The notes: generated from the letters alone by a model not told the origin. Shown: positions 16,285-25,294, counted from the first letter of the stretch. The stretch is DNA of 64,000 nt from Dryocola clanedunensis (GCF_025215155.1 NZ_JALHAM010000118.1); one strand, 5' to 3'. Numbers and translations are program-made.

Positions 16285-17004
16285 ATGAAAAACGACGTCA
16301 TCTCTCCGGAGTTTAATGAAGAAGGCCGCGCGCTGCGCCGGATCCGCAGCTTTGTGCGCCGCCAGGGTCGTCTGACCAAGGGCCAGGAGTACGCGCTGGA
16401 AAATTACTGGCCGGTGATGGGCGTTGAATATGAATCTGCACCTGCTGATTTTGCCGCGCTGTTTGGCCGTGAAGCGCCGGTCACGCTGGAAATCGGTTTC
16501 GGGATGGGCACATCGCTTGTGGCTATGGCCCAGGCTAAGCCGGATCAGAATTTTTTCGGCATTGAGGTTCACTCGCCGGGCGTGGGTGCCTGCCTGAGCA
16601 CGGCGCATGAAGAAGGTGTCGAGAACCTGCGCGTTATGTGCCACGATGCGGTAGAAGTGCTGGAAAATATGATTCCTGACAATTCTTTAACCATGGTTCA
16701 GCTCTTTTTCCCTGATCCGTGGCACAAAGCACGTCATAATAAGCGCCGTATCGTTCAGGGACCTTTCGCCGAGCTGGTGAAACGTAAGCTGGAACTGGGC
16801 GGCGTGTTCCATATGGCGACCGACTGGGAACCTTATGCTGAACACATGCTCGAAGTGATGTCCTCTCTCGACGGTTATCAAAACCTGTCGGAGAGTCACG
16901 ACTACGTACCGCGTCCGGATTCACGGCCGGTGACCAAATTTGAACAACGTGGCCATCGTCTTGGTCACGGCGTATGGGACTTAATGTTCGAGAGGGTAAA
17001 ATAA
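16285..17004 (+). CDS. trmB: tRNA (guanine-N7-)-methyltransferase
   Basis: A 239-residue SAM-dependent enzyme that makes m7G46 in tRNA. The SAM motif EIGFGMGTSL lies near residue 71, and QLFFPDPWHKARH, the TrmB family substrate-site motif, near 140. Length matches E. coli. It is divergent from mutY and its stop codon overlaps the yggL start (TAATG). Confidence 0.97.
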   Translation: MKNDVISPEFNEEGRALRRIRSFVRRQGRLTKGQEYALENYWPVMGVEYESAPADFAALFGREAPVTLEIGFGMGTSLVAMAQAKPDQNFFGIEVHSPGVGACLSTAHEEGVENLRVMCHDAVEVLENMIPDNSLTMVQLFFPDPWHKARHNKRRIVQGPFAELVKRKLELGGVFHMATDWEPYAEHMLEVMSSLDGYQNLSESHDYVPRPDSRPVTKFEQRGHRLGHGVWDLMFERVK

Positions 17005-17330
17005 TGGCAAAAAATCGTAGCCGTCGTCTGCGTAAGAAAATGCATATCGACGAATTCCAGGAGCTGGGATTCTCCGTTGCATGGCGCTTCCCGGAAGGGA
17101 CCTCAGAAGAACAAATCGATAAAACCGTCGATGCGTTTATCAATGATGTTATCGATAAAAATGGCCTGGCCTTTGATGGCGGCGGTCACCTGGCGTGGGA
17201 TGGTCTTATCTGCATGCAGGAAATCGGTAAATGCACCGAAGAGCACCAGGCGCTGGTGCGCAAGTGGCTTGAAGAGCAGAAGCTGGAAGATGTTCGCACC
17301 AGCGACCTGTTCGACGTCTGGTGGGATTGA
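17004..17330 (+). CDS. yggL: YggL family 50S-associated protein (DUF469)
   Basis: A 108-residue basic-to-acidic protein beginning MAKNRSRRLRKKMHIDEF, nearly identical to E. coli YggL, which binds the large ribosomal subunit. ATG 17004 shares a base with the trmB stop, so the pair is co-translated. An intrinsic terminator follows at 17345. Confidence 0.94.
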   Translation: MAKNRSRRLRKKMHIDEFQELGFSVAWRFPEGTSEEQIDKTVDAFINDVIDKNGLAFDGGGHLAWDGLICMQEIGKCTEEHQALVRKWLEEQKLEDVRTSDLFDVWWD

Positions 17331-17344
17331 TTCAGAGTACAAAT

Positions 17345-17370
17345 GGGCTGGTGTAAACCGGCCCTTTTTT
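17345..17370 (+). terminator. Intrinsic terminator after yggL
   Basis: GGGCTGGT pairs with ACCGGCCC around a GTAA loop, followed by six T. It overlaps the leader of yggN, whose RBS begins three bases later. Confidence 0.7.
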
Positions 17371-17382
17371 TCAGGAGTGAGT

Positions 17383-18099
17383 ATGATTCGTAAGGCTCTG
17401 ATGGGCGTGCTGCTGCTGACCGCGATGCAGGCGCAGGCCGACTATAAATGCAGCGTCACGCCGAAGGACGACGTGGTGATTAATCCGCAGTCCGTGCAGG
17501 TCGTGGGTGAAAACGGCAATATGGTGATTGCACCAGACGGCAGCCTGCAGTTTAACGGCAAGGCGCAAACCCTGAATGCTACCCAGCGTCAGCTGGCGGT
17601 GAAATATCAGCAGGCGCTGCGTACCGATCTGCCGTGGATTAACAACGGCGCGCTGACTCGCGTAGAGAAAGGGCGCGTGGCGCTGGATAAAATCATCACC
17701 AAAGAAGTGGGCGAGAGCAGCAATATGCGAGGCCGTCTGACCAAGCTGGATGCCCAGCTCAAAGAGCAGATGAACCGCATTATCGAGCAGCGCCAGGATG
17801 GTTTAACCTTCCACTATAAAGCGATTGATCAGGTGCGTGCCGATGGCCAGCAGCTGGTGAATCAGGCGATGGGCGGTATTTTGCAGGACAGCATCAACGA
17901 GATGGGGGCAAAAGCCGTTCTCAAAGGTGGCGGCAACCCGTTACAGGGCGTGCTGGGTAGCCTGGGTGGTCTGCAAACCGCAGTCCAGAACGAATGGAAC
18001 AATCAGCAAAAAGATTTCGAGCAGTTTGGCCGCGATGTGTGCAGCAGAGTGGTGTCGCTGGAAGGTCAGCGTAAAGGGCTGGTTGAGACGCTGAAGTAA
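17383..18099 (+). CDS. yggN: Periplasmic DUF2884 protein YggN
   Basis: A 238-residue protein of unknown role. A signal peptide (MIRKALMGVLLLTAMQAQA) is followed by a mature region with long helices rich in Gln and Lys (about 110-190) and two cysteines (one near the mature N-terminus, one near residue 220) that may form a disulfide in the periplasm. ATG 17383 has AGGAG five bases upstream. Matches E. coli YggN in context and length. Confidence 0.9.
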   Translation: MIRKALMGVLLLTAMQAQADYKCSVTPKDDVVINPQSVQVVGENGNMVIAPDGSLQFNGKAQTLNATQRQLAVKYQQALRTDLPWINNGALTRVEKGRVALDKIITKEVGESSNMRGRLTKLDAQLKEQMNRIIEQRQDGLTFHYKAIDQVRADGQQLVNQAMGGILQDSINEMGAKAVLKGGGNPLQGVLGSLGGLQTAVQNEWNNQQKDFEQFGRDVCSRVVSLEGQRKGLVETLK

Positions 18100-18106
18100 T
18101 TTCCCC

Positions 18107-18184
18107 CCACCCTAACCCTCTCCCTTAAGGGGCGAGGGGACGGGATCGAGTTCTTTCTCCCTCTCCCTTTCAGGCGTAGGGTGG
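18107..18184. repeat. Intergenic repeat (CCCTCACCC type), copy 2
   Basis: Starts CCACCCTAACCCTCTCCCTTAA and ends TAGGGTGG (18177-18184), the complement of CCACCCTA at 18107-18114. The internal CTCCCTCTCCCTTTCAG and GGGGCGAGGGG match copy 1 at 13535-13620. A REP-like GTAGGGTGGATAAGCG motif runs out of its right end. Confidence 0.65.
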
Positions 18185-18214
18185 ATAAGCGTTAGCGTCA
18201 TCCGCCGCTGGTTT

Positions 18215-19351
18215 TTACTCCGCCAGGAAGATCTCCAGCAGGGAATTGAGAAACAGCTTCCCATGCTTGGTTATCTGCCAGGTTTCCGCCGTCTCCACCA
18301 GATAATCTTTCGCAATCGCCTCGTCCAGCTGCGGGCGAATCACTGACTCATCCAGGCCGGTATACAGTGTGAACTCTTTGCGCGGCGCGGCTTCCAGCAG
18401 GCGGAAGCGGTTCATAAAGAACTCGAACGGTTTGTCAGCCTGTTCCACGTCGTGCTGCCGGTCCATGTATTTCCCTTCCATATAGCCTCGCGGATGCCGC
18501 GTTTTCGCGGTGCGCAGAATGCGCCCGTCCGGGAAGGTCACTTTGCCATGTGCGCCGCAGCCAATGCCCAGATAATCCCCAAAGCGCCAGTAGTTCAGGT
18601 TGTGCTGGCACTGGTAGCCCGGCTTCGCATAGGCAGAGGTTTCGTGCTGCTGATAGCCCGCAGCGGTCAGCAGCTTGTCGCCTTGTTCGAAGATATCCCA
18701 TAGCGCGTCGTCGTCCGGCAGCTTTGGCGGACGCGAGCTGAAGAGCGTATTTGGCTCAATGGTCAGCTGATACCAGGAAAGATGCGGGGGATTGAGCTCA
18801 ATAGCCTGGCGTAGATCGTCCAGCGCCTCTTCAAGGGTTTGGTCCGGCAGGCCGTGCATCAAATCCAGGTTGAAACTGCGCAGGCCAAGCCCGCTCGCCA
18901 GATTCGCCGCACGTTTCGCTTCGCCTGAGTCATGGATGCGGCCCAGACGCTTAAGTTTCGGCCCGCTAAAGCTCTGCACGCCGATTGAAATACGGTTCAC
19001 GCCCGCGCGCTGGTAGCCCACGAAGCGGTCTGCTTCGACGGTGCCGGGGTTCGCTTCCATGGTGATTTCCGCGTCCGCCGCCAGCGGCAGGCAGGCACGA
19101 ACGCCGTCGAGCAGGTTTTGCATCGCTTCGCTGGAGAGCAGGCTCGGCGTACCGCCGCCGATAAAAATGGTCTTTATTTCACGTCCCTGCGCCATAGGCG
19201 CGTCGACTGCAAGGTCGCGCAGCAGGTGGCTGACGTACTCATCGTGCGGCACGTCGCCCTTCAGCGCGTGGGAGTTGAAGTCACAGTAGGGGCACTTCTG
19301 CACGCACCACGGGATGTGAATATAGAGGCTCAGCGGCGGCAAATTAGCCAT
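18215..19351 (-). CDS. hemW: Heme chaperone HemW (radical SAM)
   Basis: A 378-residue member of the radical-SAM superfamily, related to coproporphyrinogen III dehydrogenase but acting as a heme chaperone. The CxxxCxxC cluster motif is CVQKCPYC near residue 16, followed by IFIGGGTPS. Length equals E. coli HemW. Its start overlaps the end of rdgB by eight bases, in the yggS-yggT-yggU-rdgB-hemW operon. Confidence 0.96.
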   Translation of the reverse strand: MANLPPLSLYIHIPWCVQKCPYCDFNSHALKGDVPHDEYVSHLLRDLAVDAPMAQGREIKTIFIGGGTPSLLSSEAMQNLLDGVRACLPLAADAEITMEANPGTVEADRFVGYQRAGVNRISIGVQSFSGPKLKRLGRIHDSGEAKRAANLASGLGLRSFNLDLMHGLPDQTLEEALDDLRQAIELNPPHLSWYQLTIEPNTLFSSRPPKLPDDDALWDIFEQGDKLLTAAGYQQHETSAYAKPGYQCQHNLNYWRFGDYLGIGCGAHGKVTFPDGRILRTAKTRHPRGYMEGKYMDRQHDVEQADKPFEFFMNRFRLLEAAPRKEFTLYTGLDESVIRPQLDEAIAKDYLVETAETWQITKHGKLFLNSLLEIFLAE

Positions 19352-19937
19352 TTTTCATTGCTTCCAGTAACAGTTTCAGCGCCTGCCCACGGTGGGATAT
19401 TGCGCGTTTCTCGTCGCGGGTTAGCTCCGCGGCGGTTTTGCCCTCGGTGGGGACAAAGAAGATCGGATCGTAACCAAAGCCGCCTGCACCTGCGGCCTCG
19501 CGGGTGATGACGCCCGCCCAGCTGCCGTGGAACACAAGCGGCGTCGGGTCTTCCGCGTGGCGCATATAGACCAGCACGCAGTGGAACTGCGCCTTACGCT
19601 GTTCGTCCGGCACATCTTTTAGTGTAGCAAGCAGCTTCTCAAGGTTCTGCTGGTCGGTTGCATCCTCACCGGCATAGCGGGCGGAATAAATACCCGGCGC
19701 GCCGCCCAGCACGTCCACGGCCAGACCTGAGTCATCGGCAAGGGCCGGCAGGCCGGTGACCTGCGCGGCATGGCGTGCTTTCAGTATGGCGTTCTCGATG
19801 AACGTCAGGCCCGTCTCTTCGGCGGATTCTACGCCCAGTTCAGTTTGTGCGACGACGTCCAGACCGAAATCCTGAAGCAGATCGGCGAGTTCACGCACTT
19901 TACCGGCGTTACCGGTAGCGAGGACAACTTTTTGCAT
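19344..19937 (-). CDS. rdgB: dITP/XTP pyrophosphatase (Ham1 family)
   Basis: A 197-residue house-cleaning nucleotidase that hydrolyses dITP, ITP and XTP to monophosphates, keeping deaminated purines out of DNA. Family motifs TGNAGKVREL at the N-terminus, ALADDSGLAVD near 65 and SHRGQAL near the C-terminus are present. Confidence 0.97.
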   Translation of the reverse strand: MQKVVLATGNAGKVRELADLLQDFGLDVVAQTELGVESAEETGLTFIENAILKARHAAQVTGLPALADDSGLAVDVLGGAPGIYSARYAGEDATDQQNLEKLLATLKDVPDEQRKAQFHCVLVYMRHAEDPTPLVFHGSWAGVITREAAGAGGFGYDPIFFVPTEGKTAAELTRDEKRAISHRGQALKLLLEAMKNG

Positions 19938-19949
19938 AGTGGGATCCTG

Positions 19950-20240
19950 TTATTCGAGCAATGCCGCGACTTCCGTCGGGATTTGTTGCGGGTCGATAAT
20001 CTTGATTTGCTTATGGCGGCCAAGCTCGCCTTTTTCTACCAGCACCTGGCCTTTGGCAACGCGAAACAGCTTCGCCAGATACTTCACCAGGTGGGCGTTG
20101 GCCTTGCCGTCTACCGGCGGGGCGGTGATGGCGACTTTTAGCTCGTCGCCATGCAGCCCGACAATGCTGTCCCGGCTGGCCTTGGGCTGAATATACAGCC
20201 GCAAAACCAGCCCGTCGGCGGTCTGGCTTACTGCACTCAC
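19950..20240 (-). CDS. yggU: DUF167 family protein YggU
   Basis: A 96-residue protein of unknown function with the DUF167 core (LYIQPKASRDSIVG, VDGKANAHLVKYLAK). The start is a GTG at 20238-20240 that overlaps the yggT stop codon (GTGA), showing tight coupling. Same gene order as in E. coli. Confidence 0.93.
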   Translation of the reverse strand: MSAVSQTADGLVLRLYIQPKASRDSIVGLHGDELKVAITAPPVDGKANAHLVKYLAKLFRVAKGQVLVEKGELGRHKQIKIIDPQQIPTEVAALLE

Positions 20241-20791
20241 AGCAGGAACCAGAGCCCCGGGAACAGATCCATGCCGAGATAGTTCAGGGCATAAAGGATC
20301 AGAATGACGACCATCGCGGAGAAATCAATGCCGCCCATCGCGGGCAGCACGCGGCGGATCGGCGCCATCATTGGCTCGGTCAGCTGCATCAGCACGTATT
20401 CAATCGGGCTGCGGCCCTGGCTTATCCAGCTCATCAGCGAGCGGATGATGATCACCCAGAATACCAGCGTACCGGCGGATTTCAGCAGCGAAAGCAGGCC
20501 GACCAGCAGGTTCATCGGGTCAAGAGACAGCGCGCCAACCTGAATCAGCAGCAGAATCGGGTATTTCAGCGTGGTGAGAATAAACGCGACCAGCAGCGAA
20601 GAGGTATCTATCGGCCCAATGGACGGAATGACACGGCGCAGCGGGCCGACAATCGGCTGGGTAATTTTAACGATAAACTGGGCGAACGGGTTGTAAAAGT
20701 CACAGCGCGACCACTGCATCCAGATGCGGATCAGCAGCACCATCACGTACAGTTCAATCAGCGTTTTGACCAGGAAAGTCAACGTCAGCAT
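20237..20791 (-). CDS. yggT: YggT family inner-membrane protein
   Basis: A 184-residue membrane protein made of two YGGT repeats, each two hydrophobic segments joined by PLRRVIPSIGPID or PIRRVLPAMGGID. Linked to osmotic tolerance and division-related functions in relatives; the mechanism is unknown. ATG 20791 with GAGGA five bases upstream is chosen over an in-frame TTG at 20803. Confidence 0.92.
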   Translation of the reverse strand: MLTLTFLVKTLIELYVMVLLIRIWMQWSRCDFYNPFAQFIVKITQPIVGPLRRVIPSIGPIDTSSLLVAFILTTLKYPILLLIQVGALSLDPMNLLVGLLSLLKSAGTLVFWVIIIRSLMSWISQGRSPIEYVLMQLTEPMMAPIRRVLPAMGGIDFSAMVVILILYALNYLGMDLFPGLWFLL

Positions 20792-20815
20792 GGCGTTCCT
20801 CAATAATTATGATGA

Positions 20816-21520
20816 TTAACGAGCAGGGTAATCCCGCGCGCCGAAAATAGCGGTTCCAATGCGCACCATGGTGCTACCAGCAGCGATCGCGGCGTCCATG
20901 TCATCGGTCATGCCAAGAGATAAAGTGTCCACCGTTGCGAAACGGCTTTTTAACGATTCGAGCGCCGTCGCCATCTGCTTACAGACGGCGAACTGACGAT
21001 CGTAATCAGGTTCAGGGGCCGGGATCGCCATTAAACCGCGTAATGCCAGATTCGGCAGCTCGGCTATCGCTTCCGCCAGCGCATCAAGCTCGCTCAGGGC
21101 GATGCCGGATTTGCTGTTCTCGTCGCTGATATTAATCTGAATCAGGACGTTAAGCGGCGGCATACCCTCCGGGCGCTGTTCGTTCAGGCGCACGGCGATT
21201 TTCAGCCTGTCCACCGTGTGGCACCAGTCAAAATGCTCTGCCACCAGACGGCTTTTGTTCGACTGCAGTGGGCCGATAAAGTGCCACGTCAGCTGTTCTT
21301 TGCCCTGTTCTGCAAAGTGACGGATTTTATCCACGCCTTCCTGCACGTAGTTTTCGCCAAAAGCACGCTGCCCGGCTTCCATCGCTTCTGCGAGGACGCC
21401 CGCAGGTTTTGTTTTGCTCACTGCAAGCAAAGTAACTTCTTCTGGAGAACGGCCGCAGCGCGCGGCTGCCGCCGAGATTTTGTCTTTAACCTGTGCCAGG
21501 TTGTTCGCTATCTCGTTCAT
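20816..21520 (-). CDS. yggS: PLP homeostasis protein YggS
   Basis: A 234-residue single-domain fold-type III (alanine-racemase-like barrel) protein that binds pyridoxal phosphate and maintains vitamin B6 balance. The PLP lysine lies in LLAVSKTKP near residue 36, and the phosphate-binding SLGMTDDMDAAI segment near 200 is present. It is the first gene of its operon and diverges from yggR with 14 bases between starts. Confidence 0.96.
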   Translation of the reverse strand: MNEIANNLAQVKDKISAAAARCGRSPEEVTLLAVSKTKPAGVLAEAMEAGQRAFGENYVQEGVDKIRHFAEQGKEQLTWHFIGPLQSNKSRLVAEHFDWCHTVDRLKIAVRLNEQRPEGMPPLNVLIQINISDENSKSGIALSELDALAEAIAELPNLALRGLMAIPAPEPDYDRQFAVCKQMATALESLKSRFATVDTLSLGMTDDMDAAIAAGSTMVRIGTAIFGARDYPAR

Positions 21521-21534
21521 AGGCTGGGAATGAT

Positions 21535-22533
21535 ATGGATATCGAAGAAATTTTGGCCCTTAGTGTAAAGCATAACGTCTCCGATCTACACCTGTGTACG
21601 GGGCAATCTGCACGCTGGCGAAGGCAGGGGCGGCTTGAACCCTGTCCCGAAACCGTCCCACAGCCAGAAGCGCTGCTGGCGCAGTGGTTGACGCCGCCGC
21701 AGCAAAAGGAGCTGGAAGAGAGCGGGCAGCTTGATTTCGCCGTCACGTCTGCCAGGTCTGCCAGTGGGTTCCGCCTGCGCGCGAACGCTTTTCGCCAGCT
21801 TCACGGCTGTTCACTCGCCTTGCGTCTGCTCGCTACGCAATGTCCTGAACTGGCTGCTTCAGGCGTTCCGCCGCTCGTCCCTTCACTGCTACAGACGCCG
21901 GACGGCCTTATCCTGGTTACCGGTGCGACCGGCAGCGGCAAGTCCACTACGCTTGCGGCGATGGTGGGTTATCTCAATCAACAGCTGGACGGGCATATCC
22001 TGACCCTGGAAGATCCCATTGAGTTTGTCCACCGCTCGGCAAAATGCCTGATTCAGCAACGGGAGGTGGGGGAACATTGCTGCTCGTTTGCCGCAGGGTT
22101 GAGGGAGGCTCTGCGCGAAGATCCCGATGTGATTCTGCTGGGGGAGCTAAGGGACAGCGACACCATCCGCCTGGCCTTAACGGCGGCAGAAACGGGCCAT
22201 CTGGTGCTGGCAACGCTGCACACGCGGGGGGCGGCTCAGGCCGTCGAAAGGCTGGTGGATGTCTTCCCGGCAGAAGAGAAAAATCATATCCGCAGCCAGC
22301 TGGCGGGCAGCCTCAAAGCCGTACTCGCCCAGAAGCTTGTACCGTCTTCTGATGGGGGGCGCGTGGCGCTGTTTGAGCTAATGGTGAATACCCCGGCGGT
22401 GGCGAACCTTATCCGTGAAGGTAAGACCCATCAGCTGCCGGGCCTGCTTCAGACCGGGCAACAACATGGAATGCAGAGCTTTGCGCAGCATGAAGCGGTG
22501 CTGCGGGCGGAAGGGAGAATTCAGGATGAGTAA
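21535..22533 (+). CDS. yggR: PilT-like type II/IV secretion ATPase YggR
   Basis: A 332-residue AAA+ ATPase of the GspE/PilT family. Walker A is GATGSGKSTTL near residue 128, then the Asp box LTLEDPIEFVH and Walker B ILLGELRDSDTI, and a late His-box segment ETGHLVLATLHT. In type IV pilus systems PilT retracts the pilus; no other pilus genes are nearby, as in E. coli, so its target is unclear. A HicAB pair follows it directly. Confidence 0.93.
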   Translation: MDIEEILALSVKHNVSDLHLCTGQSARWRRQGRLEPCPETVPQPEALLAQWLTPPQQKELEESGQLDFAVTSARSASGFRLRANAFRQLHGCSLALRLLATQCPELAASGVPPLVPSLLQTPDGLILVTGATGSGKSTTLAAMVGYLNQQLDGHILTLEDPIEFVHRSAKCLIQQREVGEHCCSFAAGLREALREDPDVILLGELRDSDTIRLALTAAETGHLVLATLHTRGAAQAVERLVDVFPAEEKNHIRSQLAGSLKAVLAQKLVPSSDGGRVALFELMVNTPAVANLIREGKTHQLPGLLQTGQQHGMQSFAQHEAVLRAEGRIQDE

Positions 22534-22589
22534 AAATATTGCTTTGGTGTGTTTGCGTGTGTGTCATTTGTGCTGGTCAGGAGGTTGCG

Positions 22590-22772
22590 ATGAAATCTTC
22601 TGATTTGATTAAGGAGCTGAAGGCCGCAGGATGCGAACCCGCCAGACAGAGCAAAGTGAGCCACTTCATATGGTGGTCACCTAATACGGGAAGAAACTTT
22701 CCCGTTCCGCATCCGAAGAAAGATCTCTCCATCGGCACAGTCAGATCCATTCGCAAACAGGCCGGGATATAA
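22590..22772 (+). CDS. hicA: HicA-type toxin (mRNA interferase)
   Basis: A 60-residue double-stranded-RNA-binding-fold toxin that cleaves mRNA independently of the ribosome. MKSSDLIKELKAAGCE, the active-site histidine in SKVSHFIWW (H26 region) and the C-terminal VPHPKKDLSIGTVRSIRKQAG are the family hallmarks. ATG 22590 has AGGAGG six bases upstream, so translation should be efficient. It sits 23 bases before hicB and 56 after yggR, in an otherwise conserved E. coli-type neighbourhood, which suggests a local gain. Confidence 0.92.
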   Translation: MKSSDLIKELKAAGCEPARQSKVSHFIWWSPNTGRNFPVPHPKKDLSIGTVRSIRKQAGI

Positions 22773-22795
22773 ATCCCTGCTCACGGAGGTGACCC

Positions 22796-23233
22796 ATGTT
22801 TTTCTCAGTTGGCGTCGAAATGCCCGCAAACGAGAACGAAGCGTACGGTATGATTGTACCCGCGTTATGCAACGACGATTTCGGCTGCGTCTCAGCGGCG
22901 GATTCGCAGGAAGAAATTGCGGAAATGGTGCGCGAAGCGATTTTGTTAATCGTTGATGAGATGGTGCAGCGCGGTGTCGATATCACCCGTCTTAAAGACG
23001 CCGGACCTTTATTTTATGCCGCCAATCCAGAATACGAATATTGTGAGCGCTGGATCACGGTGGATGTGGATTTATCCTCCCTTGAAGGAAAGCCGCAGCG
23101 CATCAACATCTCTTTGCCGGACGCGCTTATTGAACGCATTGATAACCACGTGAAACAGCCTGCCTCAGGCTACCGCGATCGCAGCCATTTTCTGGCCGTT
23201 GCCGCCAGGCATGAGCTAACCAGCAAAGATTAA
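22796..23233 (+). CDS. hicB: HicB-family antitoxin
   Basis: A 145-residue antitoxin. The N-terminal degenerate RNase H-like HicB domain (residues 1-65, FSVGVEMPANENEAYGMIVP) should bind HicA, and the C-terminal ribbon-helix-helix (RINISLPDALIERID, 100-140) should bind the promoter and repress the pair. It is co-directional with hicA, has GGAGG before its ATG, and ends 24 bases from the convergent ruvX stop. Confidence 0.9.
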   Translation: MFFSVGVEMPANENEAYGMIVPALCNDDFGCVSAADSQEEIAEMVREAILLIVDEMVQRGVDITRLKDAGPLFYAANPEYEYCERWITVDVDLSSLEGKPQRINISLPDALIERIDNHVKQPASGYRDRSHFLAVAARHELTSKD

Positions 23234-23257
23234 CGGCACGTCCGGCAGCGCGACAAA

Positions 23258-23677
23258 TCAGGGATGATAGTCGAACCAGCTTTCAAGAATGATGACGGCG
23301 GAAGCGGAGTCGATGCTGCCTTTGTTCAGCGCGCGGAAGCCACCCTGTTCAAACAGGCCCGCGCGGGCTTCCACCGTGCTCAGGCGTTCGTCCTGTAGCG
23401 ACACCTTCACACCGAAACGGCCATGCAGGCGGTTGGCGAATTTCCGGGCGCGGGCGGTAAGCGGCTGCTCGGTACCGTCCATGTTCAGGGGCAGGCCGAC
23501 TATCACTTCGTCCGGCTGCCACTCCTTGAGGATTTTTTCTATCGCGTTCCAGTCCGGCGTGCCGTCCTGCGCCTTTAGCGCGGTAAGCGGACGGGCGGTG
23601 CCCGTAATGCGCTGGCCAATGGCAACGCCGATACTTTTGGTACCAAAGTCAAAACCTAACAGTGTTCCACTGCTCAT
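23258..23677 (-). CDS. ruvX: RNase H-fold Holliday junction resolvase-like RuvX
   Basis: A 139-residue YqgF-family nuclease implicated in 16S pre-rRNA 5' end maturation. The first catalytic Asp lies in GFDFGTKSIGVAIG, then DEVIVGLPLNMDGTEQ and QDERLSTVEA, and a final Asp in SIDSASAVIILE. ATG 23677 overlaps the yqgE stop (TGATG); a GTG one codon upstream is possible. Confidence 0.96.
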   Translation of the reverse strand: MSSGTLLGFDFGTKSIGVAIGQRITGTARPLTALKAQDGTPDWNAIEKILKEWQPDEVIVGLPLNMDGTEQPLTARARKFANRLHGRFGVKVSLQDERLSTVEARAGLFEQGGFRALNKGSIDSASAVIILESWFDYHP

Positions 23678-24240
23678 CACGCGTGCCCCGCATCGCCTGG
23701 CATGGTCAGAATATCCACGCCAATCAGCTTCGCCGCTTCACGCCAGCGTTCGGCGATTGGAGTGTGGAATAAGATTGCGGCATCTGCTGGTGCAGTGAGC
23801 CAGGCGTTGTCGAGGATCTCCTGCTCGAGCTGGCCCTTCTCCCAGGAGGAATAGCCTAGCGCCACGATGACGTCCTGAGGCTGATTCGGCGTACCGATGG
23901 TTTCCAGCACGTCGCGGGAGGTGGTGATCACCGTATCGTCGGAGATACGAATGCTGGAAGCGAAAGCATCCGGCGGGGAGTGCAGAATAAATCCGCGGTC
24001 TTCCGCCAGCGGGCCGCCGACAAACACGGGTTTATCCAGACGGATGGCCGGGTCGCGCGGCTCGGGTTCGATCTTCAGTTTTTGCAACACGCCTTCGACC
24101 TGCAGGTTCTCAAGGGGTTTATTGATAATGATCCCCATCGCGCCTTCTTCGTTGTATTCACAGATATAGACGACGGCACGCTTAAAAAGCGGGTCCTGGA
24201 GAGTCGGCATGGCAATAAGAAAGTGATGCTGTAAATTCAT
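23677..24240 (-). CDS. yqgE: AlgH/YqgE family protein (DUF179)
   Basis: A 187-residue conserved protein of unknown biochemical role, beginning MNLQHHFLIAMPTLQDPLFKR as in E. coli. Length agrees with ATG 24240; a longer in-frame reading from 24411 is not supported. It is coupled to ruvX by an overlapping stop/start. Confidence 0.95.
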   Translation of the reverse strand: MNLQHHFLIAMPTLQDPLFKRAVVYICEYNEEGAMGIIINKPLENLQVEGVLQKLKIEPEPRDPAIRLDKPVFVGGPLAEDRGFILHSPPDAFASSIRISDDTVITTSRDVLETIGTPNQPQDVIVALGYSSWEKGQLEQEILDNAWLTAPADAAILFHTPIAERWREAAKLIGVDILTMPGDAGHA

Positions 24241-24334
24241 TATCAGAGGTTCTGTTCCCGGTTGAAAAGCGGCAAGAGGCGCGCAAAGAACGGTCAGTTT
24301 ATCATTATTGAGCGGGCCAGGCCCGCCCGGAGGA

Positions 24335-25282
24335 CTATTTTGCGAGGCGCGCTTCAATTGCGTCGAACAGCATGCCGGTAATGGAGACCGGGAACGCCGC
24401 TTCGATTTCACGGATGCAGGTTGGGCTGGTGACGTTAATCTCGGTCAGGCGGTCACCGATGATGTCGAGGCCAACAAAAATCAGCCCTTTAGCCTTCAGC
24501 GTCGGCCCAACGCGGCGGGCAATTTCCCAGTCGCTGTCGGTTAACGGACGAGGTTCACCACGGCCACCGGCTGCCAGGTTGCCACGCGTTTCACCGCCCT
24601 GAGGGATTCGCGCCAGGCAGTACGGCACAGGTTCGCCGTCAACAACCAGCACGCGCTTATCGCCGTCAACAATAGCTGGCAGGTAATTCTGCGCCATGCA
24701 GTAACGGTTGCCCAGTTCGGTCAGGGTTTCGGCAATCACCCCCAGGTTAGGATCGCCCTCTTTCACGCGGAAGATAGAGGTGCCGCCCATGCCGTCCAGC
24801 GGCTTCATGATGATATCGCCATGCTTCTGCCAGAAGGCTTTTAGCTGCGCCTTATTACGGGTGACCAGCGTTTCCGGCGTCAGGTCCGCAAACCAGGCGG
24901 TGAAGAGCTTTTCGTTACAGTCGCGCAGGCTCTGCGGCTTGTTGACGATCAGCGTGCCTTGCTCTTCCGCGCGCTCAAGGATGTAGGTGGCGTAGATAAA
25001 TTCGGTGTCAAACGGCGGATCTTTACGCATCAGCACAACGTTCAGGTCAGCGAGGGCAATATCCTGCTCGCTGCCAAAGTCATACCATTTGTCATAATTT
25101 TGCTCGACGGAGACCAGACGAGTGCGCGCGCGCGCTTCGCCGTTGATCAGATACAGATCGGCCATTTCCATGTAGTGCAGCTCGTAGCCGCGACGCTGCG
25201 CTTCCAGCAGCATGGCGAAGCTTGAGTCTTTTTTGATGTTGATGTTTGCGATGGGGTCCATCACGATGCCGAGCTTGATCAT
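24335..25282 (-). CDS. gshB: Glutathione synthetase
   Basis: A 315-residue ATP-grasp enzyme that joins gamma-glutamylcysteine and glycine to make glutathione. N-terminal MIKLGIVMDPIANINIKKDS and the ATP-grasp motifs PLDGMGGTSIFR, GGETRGNLAAGG and GLDIIGDRLTEINVTSP are intact. It is 13 bases downstream of rsmE, as in E. coli. Confidence 0.98.
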   Translation of the reverse strand: MIKLGIVMDPIANINIKKDSSFAMLLEAQRRGYELHYMEMADLYLINGEARARTRLVSVEQNYDKWYDFGSEQDIALADLNVVLMRKDPPFDTEFIYATYILERAEEQGTLIVNKPQSLRDCNEKLFTAWFADLTPETLVTRNKAQLKAFWQKHGDIIMKPLDGMGGTSIFRVKEGDPNLGVIAETLTELGNRYCMAQNYLPAIVDGDKRVLVVDGEPVPYCLARIPQGGETRGNLAAGGRGEPRPLTDSDWEIARRVGPTLKAKGLIFVGLDIIGDRLTEINVTSPTCIREIEAAFPVSITGMLFDAIEARLAK

Positions 25283-25294
25283 TCTTCTTCTCCT

